DNA of 64,000 nucleotides, taken from positions 6,920,417-6,984,416 of the forward strand of contig SJPJ01000001.1 in assembly GCA_007859835.1 (NCBI GenBank), read 5' to 3'. The stretch is from Novipirellula herctigrandis (lineage in GTDB: Bacteria > Planctomycetota > Planctomycetia > Pirellulales > Pirellulaceae). The stretch's first letter is position 1. The number at the start of each line of letters is the position of its first letter. The notes beneath the pieces are model-generated. The model had not been told where the DNA came from, made no database searches, and worked only from the letters and a program-made list of their open reading frames with translations. A program made the position numbers and the translations under genes. Below, one piece after another: positions 58,831 through 64,000 of this stretch.

Positions 58831-60294
58831 ATGAACTTTCAAACAAAAGAAATTTGGTTCGTTACTGGCAGCCAGCACCTCTATGGTGAAGAAACCCTCA
58901 AGCAAGTTGCCGACAATAGTCGTCAAGTCGTTGCGGGGTTGAACGATTCGAAACGCTTGCCCGTGAAAGTGGTTTTCAAGCCAGTGGTCACGACGCCTGA
59001 TGCCATTACGCAGCTTTGTCGCGACGCGAATGGTTCTCCCGAATGCATTGGTTTGATTTGTTGGATGCACACGTTTTCGCCGGCGAAGATGTGGATCGCT
59101 GGACTGAATCTTCTCGACAAACCGATGGCTCACTTGCATACCCAATTCAATCGCGACTTGCCGTGGGCAACGATTGATATGGACTTCATGAACCTGAATC
59201 AAGCCGCACATGGCGACCGCGAATTTGGGTTTATTTGCACTCGGATGCGTAAGAATCGCAAAGTGATTGTCGGCCATTGGCAAGACAGTGAAGTGCACGA
59301 TCGGTTGTCCGCATGGACTCGTGCCGCGATCGGTGCTGCGGAAATGCGAAGCTTGAAAGTTGTGCGGTTTGGCGACAACATGCGTCAAGTCGCAGTCACC
59401 GAAGGTGATAAAGTTGAAGCACAGATGAAAATGGGTGTCGAAGTCAATACCTTCGGCGTCGGTGACTTGGTAGAACAAATCGCCACGGTCGGGGAAAGCG
59501 AAATCGATGAGATGGTGTCGAAGTACGATGCCGAGTATGCGGTCGCCGCAGAAATGCAAACCGGGGGGAAACAGCGTGATTCGCTGCGATATGCTGCAAA
59601 GGTGGAAATTGGACTGCGAACATTTCTTGAAAGTGTAGGCGCGTGTGCGTTTACAGATACGTTTGAAGACTTGCACGGGCTGGAGCAATTGCCTGGAATG
59701 CCGGTCCAACGCTTGATGGCCGATGGTTATGGGTTCGGTGGCGAAGGGGATTGGAAAACGTCGGCGCTCGTTCGCGTGGCAAAAACGATGGCCGATGGAA
59801 TGGATGGTGGCACTTCATTTATGGAAGATTACACCTACCATTTCCATCCTGATGGGCATCGTGTGCTTGGTGCGCACATGCTGGAGATCTGTCCCTCTAT
59901 CGCGGCTGGAAAGCCATCGTGCGAAGTTCATCCGCTTGGCATCGGCGGCAAATCCGATCCCGTTCGTTTGGTTTTTACGACGCCACCGGGCCCCGCGATC
60001 AATTTGGCCATGTTGGATCTTGGCGATCATTTCCGATTGTTGGTGAACGAGGTGGATGCCGTTGCACCCGAGCATCCGCTTCCGAATCTGCCAGTTGCCA
60101 GTGCTCTTTGGAATCCGCGTCCTGATTTAAAGACCGCTGCGGCAGCTTGGATTTACGCTGGTGGACCTCACCACACGGTGTTTAGCCAAGCATTGACGAG
60201 CGAGCATATCGAAGACTTTGCAGAGATCATGGGATTGGAGTGTCTGTTTATTGATGCTGAGACTCGGCTCCGATCTTTTAAGCAGCAGTTATAG
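58831..60294 (+). CDS. araA: L-arabinose isomerase
   Basis: Isomerises L-arabinose to L-ribulose, with Mn. 487 residues. [13 protein letters not shown] about 7-19 and [16 protein letters not shown] about 72-87 are family signatures; the two metal Glu lie in [10 protein letters not shown] and FMEDYTYH, with metal His in [10 protein letters not shown] and PHHT near the end. ATG 58831 preferred to TTG 58819. Full araBDA set, araA last, unlike E. coli araBAD. Confidence 0.97.
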   Translation: MNFQTKEIWFVTGSQHLYGEETLKQVADNSRQVVAGLNDSKRLPVKVVFKPVVTTPDAITQLCRDANGSPECIGLICWMHTFSPAKMWIAGLNLLDKPMAHLHTQFNRDLPWATIDMDFMNLNQAAHGDREFGFICTRMRKNRKVIVGHWQDSEVHDRLSAWTRAAIGAAEMRSLKVVRFGDNMRQVAVTEGDKVEAQMKMGVEVNTFGVGDLVEQIATVGESEIDEMVSKYDAEYAVAAEMQTGGKQRDSLRYAAKVEIGLRTFLESVGACAFTDTFEDLHGLEQLPGMPVQRLMADGYGFGGEGDWKTSALVRVAKTMADGMDGGTSFMEDYTYHFHPDGHRVLGAHMLEICPSIAAGKPSCEVHPLGIGGKSDPVRLVFTTPPGPAINLAMLDLGDHFRLLVNEVDAVAPEHPLPNLPVASALWNPRPDLKTAAAAWIYAGGPHHTVFSQALTSEHIEDFAEIMGLECLFIDAETRLRSFKQQL

Positions 60295-60795
60295 CGATGG
60301 AGATTTTTCATAGAGGTTGCCAAAGGACTGCTTTGACCGAGTGAGGTTGGTGAGTTCAAGGGGCTTTCGGGCCCGTTTGGGCTGAGTCTGGAGACGCCAG
60401 TTTTCCGAACACGTTGCTTTGGACCATATTGATTTGGACCGCGGCGATGGTGGAATTTGTTTAGTTGGAAGCAATTCGTCACGCTCGAATAGGCTGGCTT
60501 CGGCGTCGCCTAAAATTTGGCGTTCTACAGTGCGTTGTTGGTCTCTACAAACGGCTGCAGAATCAGTTCGGCGGTACTGAATACGCCTGAGACCAGTTGG
60601 ATGAAAGGAAGTAGTTCATTGGAATTCGCGAACAGCAGAGAAGAACCAACTGCATTCAGCTGGTGATTCTCAGCAGTGCTCTATTAACGCGAGCTGCCAA
60701 CGCCATGAAGGCGATGTAATGAAGGGATAAGCATTGTCGCCGCAAACACGGTCTCAATGCTTACTGCGGACAAAAACAATCAGCGGAGAAACACA
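60295..60795. other. Intergenic region araA - first SSS gene
   Basis: About 500 bases with no gene I can support. GGAG at 60784-60787 is a good ribosome site for the symporter ATG. No hairpin with T run or known riboswitch seen. A promoter for the symporter may lie here. Confidence 0.5.
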
Positions 60796-62520
60796 ATGCA
60801 GTGGTTAGATTGGGGGGTAATGGGCGTTTTTGCGCTCGCACTTATCGGAATTATTATTTGGGTGGTACGACAAAAAGAAGAGTCTTCCCAAGACTATTTT
60901 TTGGCAGGTCGCGGTGCAGGTTGGCTGGCCATCGGGTCGTCAATCTTTGCGTCGAACATTGGTTCAGAGCATTTGATCGGCCTTGCCGGTGCGGGGGCCT
61001 CAAGTGGGATGGCGATGGCCCACTGGGAAATCCAAGGCTGGATGATCCTGATTCTGGGCTGGGTATTCGTTCCTTTCTATTCCCGAAGTATGGTCCTCAC
61101 CATGCCGGAATTTCTAGAACGACGTTACAACCCTCAGTCTCGCACCATTCTATCGCTGATTTCGTTGATCAGTTATGTACTCACCAAAGTCGCCGTCACG
61201 GTGTACGCCGGTGGTCTTGTTTTCCAGAAAGTGTTCGGCATCGACACGGTCCAGATCTTATCATGGGAGATCGACTTTTTCTGGATTTCGGCGATCGGTT
61301 TGGTTTTGATTACCGCGATTTACACCGTTTTAGGCGGGATGAAATCGGTTCTCTACACATCCGTGCTGCAAACCCCGATTCTACTGCTAGGGTCGGCGGT
61401 GATCGTGGTGCTCGGCTTGAAGTCGTTGGGTGGTTGGAACGAGATGATGACGGTCGTTCGCGCCACGCCGGTCAATGAGTTTGGCGACGGTATGGGGAAC
61501 CTCATTCGCAGCAATAGCGATAGGGACTTCCCGTGGCTCGGCGTTTTGATCGGTTCTTCTGTGATCGGTTTTTGGTACTGGTGTACGGATCAGTTTATTG
61601 TGCAACGGGTTCTGTCTGGCCGCGACCAGCAACAAGCTAGACGTGGTGCGATCTTCGGGGCCTACTTGAAGCTGACCCCGGTATTCCTGTTCCTCATTCC
61701 GGGGATGATTGCATTTGCCATGTCGGCTAAGAATATCGAAGTCAATGGTACCGTTTTCCAATTGGCGGATCCTGATGCAGCTTTCCCCTCCTTGGTGGCG
61801 GCGTTACTTCCGGCCGGCGTCAAAGGGCTGGTGGTCTGCGGTATCCTGGCGGCACTGATGAGCTCGCTGGCTTCACTATTCAACTCGTCGGCCATGTTAT
61901 TTACCATCGACTTCTATCAGAAGTTCAGGCCGAACGCGTCGCAACATCGATTGGTGTATGTAGGCCGTATTGCGACCGTCGTGATCGTCATTTTGGGGAT
62001 TTTGTGGATTCCGATTATGAAGAGTATCGGCGATGTTCTTTATACCTATCTTCAGGACGTACAGTCCGTGCTGGCTCCTGGTATCGCCGCAGCATTCTTG
62101 CTTGGCGTGTTCTGGAAGCGAGCTTCCGCTCTGGGCGGGATGTGGGGTTTGCTTTCCGGTATGATTGTCGGCCTAACCCGACTGGGGGCGAAGGTTTACT
62201 ATACGACCCAAGCTGGACAAGGAAATGACGTGCTGGAATGGGCAGAGACCAATGGTGTCGACAACTGGTTCTACAACCTGTTCTACGCAACCAACTGGCT
62301 CTTCTTTTCTGGTGGCATGCTGATCTTTTGCATGTTGGTTGTGGTTGCCGTCAGTCTTGTGACCAAGGCTCCGGATGCCGAAAAGATCAGAGGTTTGGTC
62401 TTTGGCACGGCGACAGAGGAGCAGCTTGCAGAAACGAGGCAGAGCTGGAATATGATGGATGTGGTCCACAGCTGCATCATTTTGACCATCACCGGCGTAT
62501 TCTATTGGTACTTCTGGTGA
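60796..62520 (+). CDS. Sodium/solute symporter (SSS, SGLT-like)
   Basis: 574 residues, about 13-14 membrane helices. Family signs: helix 1 region QDYFLAGRGAGWLAIGSSIFASNIGSEHLIG about 31-61 (Na-site segment), MPEFLERRYNP about 110-120, WCTDQFIVQRVLSGRD, and LMSSLASLFNSSAMLFTIDFY about 350-375. Sugar uptake coupled to sodium is expected, probably arabinose or arabinosides given the operon beside it. ATG with GGAG. A second family member follows at 62974. Confidence 0.92.
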   Translation: MQWLDWGVMGVFALALIGIIIWVVRQKEESSQDYFLAGRGAGWLAIGSSIFASNIGSEHLIGLAGAGASSGMAMAHWEIQGWMILILGWVFVPFYSRSMVLTMPEFLERRYNPQSRTILSLISLISYVLTKVAVTVYAGGLVFQKVFGIDTVQILSWEIDFFWISAIGLVLITAIYTVLGGMKSVLYTSVLQTPILLLGSAVIVVLGLKSLGGWNEMMTVVRATPVNEFGDGMGNLIRSNSDRDFPWLGVLIGSSVIGFWYWCTDQFIVQRVLSGRDQQQARRGAIFGAYLKLTPVFLFLIPGMIAFAMSAKNIEVNGTVFQLADPDAAFPSLVAALLPAGVKGLVVCGILAALMSSLASLFNSSAMLFTIDFYQKFRPNASQHRLVYVGRIATVVIVILGILWIPIMKSIGDVLYTYLQDVQSVLAPGIAAAFLLGVFWKRASALGGMWGLLSGMIVGLTRLGAKVYYTTQAGQGNDVLEWAETNGVDNWFYNLFYATNWLFFSGGMLIFCMLVVVAVSLVTKAPDAEKIRGLVFGTATEEQLAETRQSWNMMDVVHSCIILTITGVFYWYFW

Positions 62521-62973
62521 TCCACGTTTGAAACGGTGTTTTTAGCCTAGCGCCCATTGGCCAGCCAGGCAGGTTGATTCGTCATCGTATAGAGAAACGG
62601 GGCTGCGAGTAACCGTGCAGGGAATGGCGATGCAATGGACGTTGGCTTTTGTAGAGGGTCAATCCGTTTCATGCTGGGGCATCAGCCACCGAGCGTTAAG
62701 TCGCGGTCACACGAGGACCATGGCCTGATGCTCGGTGGCTGTTTTGCGTAAATGGGAAAGCTAATTTGGCCGAGGCCTTTGTAGAGCCGGCTTGAATGGT
62801 CTTCTGTCGTTACCAGATCCGCTGACCCTCGAACCATGCGAAGGAATTCTGATATCATGGACGCCGAAATCCTGTTTATTCATGCCCACACGCGGCTAAG
62901 GTAAGCAGTGCCGCAAGTCTAAGTTATATCGATTTCGGTTCGCCTCCCTCTAAACAACGCACAGGTCACGACA
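62521..62973. other. Leader of the second SSS gene with a large hairpin
   Basis: About 450 bases without a gene. The perfect 12-bp arms CAGCCACCGAGC (62683-62694) and GCTCGGTGGCTG (62730-62741) are followed by TTTT. The rest shows nothing I recognise. Confidence 0.5.
62683..62745 (+). terminator. Hairpin with T tail between the two SSS genes
   Basis: 12-bp perfect stem enclosing 35 bases, then TTTTG. An alternative short pairing GCATCA/TGATGC overlaps the arms, so the region could switch folds. Either the terminator of the first symporter gene or an attenuator for the second. Confidence 0.45.
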
Positions 62974-64000
62974 ATGATGGAAGTAATTGACTGGGTGATG
63001 ATTGCCCTCTACTTTGGTCTCCTTCTAGGGGTGGCTTGGTGGGTCATTGCCAAAAGCAAAGACACGGCGGACGATTATTTCTTGGCCGGTCGAAATTTGA
63101 GTTGGTGGGTGGTCGGGGCGTCGATCTTCGCCTCGAACATTGGATCGGAACACTTAGTTGGTCTGGCGGGATCTGGGACGACCGACGGTGTCGCAATGGC
63201 TCACTACGAGTTGCATGCGTGGTGTTTGTTGGTGCTCGGGTGGGTACTTGTGCCGTTTTATATGAGGTCGCAAGTCTTTACGATGCCCGAGTTCTTAGAG
63301 CGTCGCTATAGCCCCGCATGTCGTTGGGTTTTGTCGCTGATCTCGCTTGTTGCCTATGTTGTGACCAAGATCGCGGTTGGCATTTTTGCCGGCGGTATTG
63401 TTTTCTCCGTGCTGCTTCCCGAGATGCGACTTGGGCCACTCGACAGTTTTTGGATCGGATCGATTTTGGTGATCCTGCTAACCGGTGCGTATACGGTCCT
63501 CGGTGGTCTGCGGGCGGTCGCCTATACCGAGGCGCTGCAAACCTTGGTCCTGATCGCCGGTTCGATACTCGTCACTTACTTTGGGCTCCAGGCACTGGGT
63601 GGATGGTCGGAACTTCGCGAGATTTGCGGTTCGGAAATGTTCAATCTATGGAAGCCATTGGTTCCCGAAGGAGTCGAAGCGACTTGGGCACCTGTTAAAG
63701 AAGAAGGCCGGATGGCGTGGTACTTTAATGACAACTACCCGTGGTTGAGCATGCTGTTTTGTGCTCCTGTGATTGGTCTATGGTACTGGTGTACTGACCA
63801 ATACATCGTTCAACGAACACTTGGAGCACCGAATGAAACCGAAGCACGCCGCGGATCGATTTTCGCTGCGATGTTAAAGCTGCTTCCTGTATTCATCTTT
63901 ATCATCCCCGGCATGATCTGTTTTGCCTTAGCCAAGACAGGGGCTTCGGAGGGGATTCAGCAAGTGTTGATTGGCGAAGACGGCAACGTGATTCGTGAAG
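62974..64000 (+). CDS. Second sodium/solute symporter (SSS), cut by window end
   Basis: First 342 residues visible, no stop before the edge. The same landmarks as the upstream copy: DYFLAGRNLSWWVVGASIFA, ASNIGSEHLVGLAGSG, MPEFLERRYSPA, GAYTVLGGLRAVAYTEALQ and WCTDQYIVQRTLGAPNETEA. About half its residues match the first symporter by eye, so the pair probably arose by duplication, perhaps with different sugar preference. It has an extra segment (KEEGRMAWYFNDN) before the WCTDQ region. ATG 62974. Confidence 0.9.
   Translation, partial: MMEVIDWVMIALYFGLLLGVAWWVIAKSKDTADDYFLAGRNLSWWVVGASIFASNIGSEHLVGLAGSGTTDGVAMAHYELHAWCLLVLGWVLVPFYMRSQVFTMPEFLERRYSPACRWVLSLISLVAYVVTKIAVGIFAGGIVFSVLLPEMRLGPLDSFWIGSILVILLTGAYTVLGGLRAVAYTEALQTLVLIAGSILVTYFGLQALGGWSELREICGSEMFNLWKPLVPEGVEATWAPVKEEGRMAWYFNDNYPWLSMLFCAPVIGLWYWCTDQYIVQRTLGAPNETEARRGSIFAAMLKLLPVFIFIIPGMICFALAKTGASEGIQQVLIGEDGNVIRE

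Noticed and set aside
58738..59709. 323-codon reverse open frame over araA
   Set aside because: It is an antisense shadow of a clearly conserved gene; the composition (Cys, His, Arg, Phe rich) is typical of such shadows.

Overview
The window looks like a piece of chromosome from a marine planctomycete of the Pirellulaceae (Rhodopirellula-like). This is inferred from gene content: bacterial housekeeping genes mixed with sparse Shine-Dalgarno sites, a Tat-exported Gfo/Idh/MocA oxidoreductase, SPFH membrane proteins, carbohydrate use genes, a flagellar motor cluster and tandem SSS symporters. Base composition is even and I saw no prophage, integrase, transposase, rRNA, tRNA or CRISPR array.

Layout. 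(1) 0.4-2.5 kb: SRP RNA (ffs) followed by dnaX. (2) 2.5-7.4 kb: a lipid-type methyltransferase, a comB/CPXCG pair, and divergent recQ. (3) 7.7-15.4 kb: ftsH-rsgA, ispF, an ABC ATPase, purA-uppS-cdsA. (4) 16.6-24.7 kb: the overlapping run phoH / 7TM-HD phosphodiesterase / ybeY / CorC-like CBS protein, then gltA (citrate synthase) and a DUF58 protein. (5) 24.7-27.3 kb, minus strand: ybaB-recR-rpoN. (6) 27.7-31.8 kb: a secreted beta-helix protein, a decayed gene with two in-frame stops, and uup. (7) 32.3-35.5 kb: two translationally coupled SPFH proteins. (8) 35.7-39.3 kb: flagellar genes flbD-motA-motB-fliL-fliN-fliO on the minus strand. (9) 40.2-48.4 kb: LysR regulator, gltB, gltD and a methyltransferase. 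(10) 48.4-54.8 kb: cell-surface genes (flippase, porin, His-rich metal-transporter-like protein, oxidoreductase, glycosyltransferase). (11) 55.0-64.0 kb: an L-arabinose locus, with a XylR-type regulator divergent from araB-araD-araA and two SSS sugar symporters, the second cut by the window edge.

How the parts fit. The araBDA operon turns L-arabinose into D-xylulose 5-phosphate; the regulator and symporters beside it make a complete uptake-and-use module. LysR-gltBD is a glutamate synthase unit. purA, uppS, cdsA, ispF and gltA are core metabolism. phoH, the HD protein and ybeY form a widespread RNA/nucleotide-signalling cluster.

Most notable: dnaX has a run of ten A residues placed so that slippage either way stops translation at once, just after domain III, which would give a gamma-like short subunit. 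The same protein has lost all four zinc-binding cysteines of the clamp-loader ATPase. The SRP RNA carries UAAC instead of the usual GGAA tip loop. The two SPFH proteins each hold three vault-like beta repeats before the SPFH/coiled-coil part. A glycosyltransferase seems to start at an ATT codon. Short tandem repeats, several with a 15-bp period, recur in linkers and intergenic DNA.
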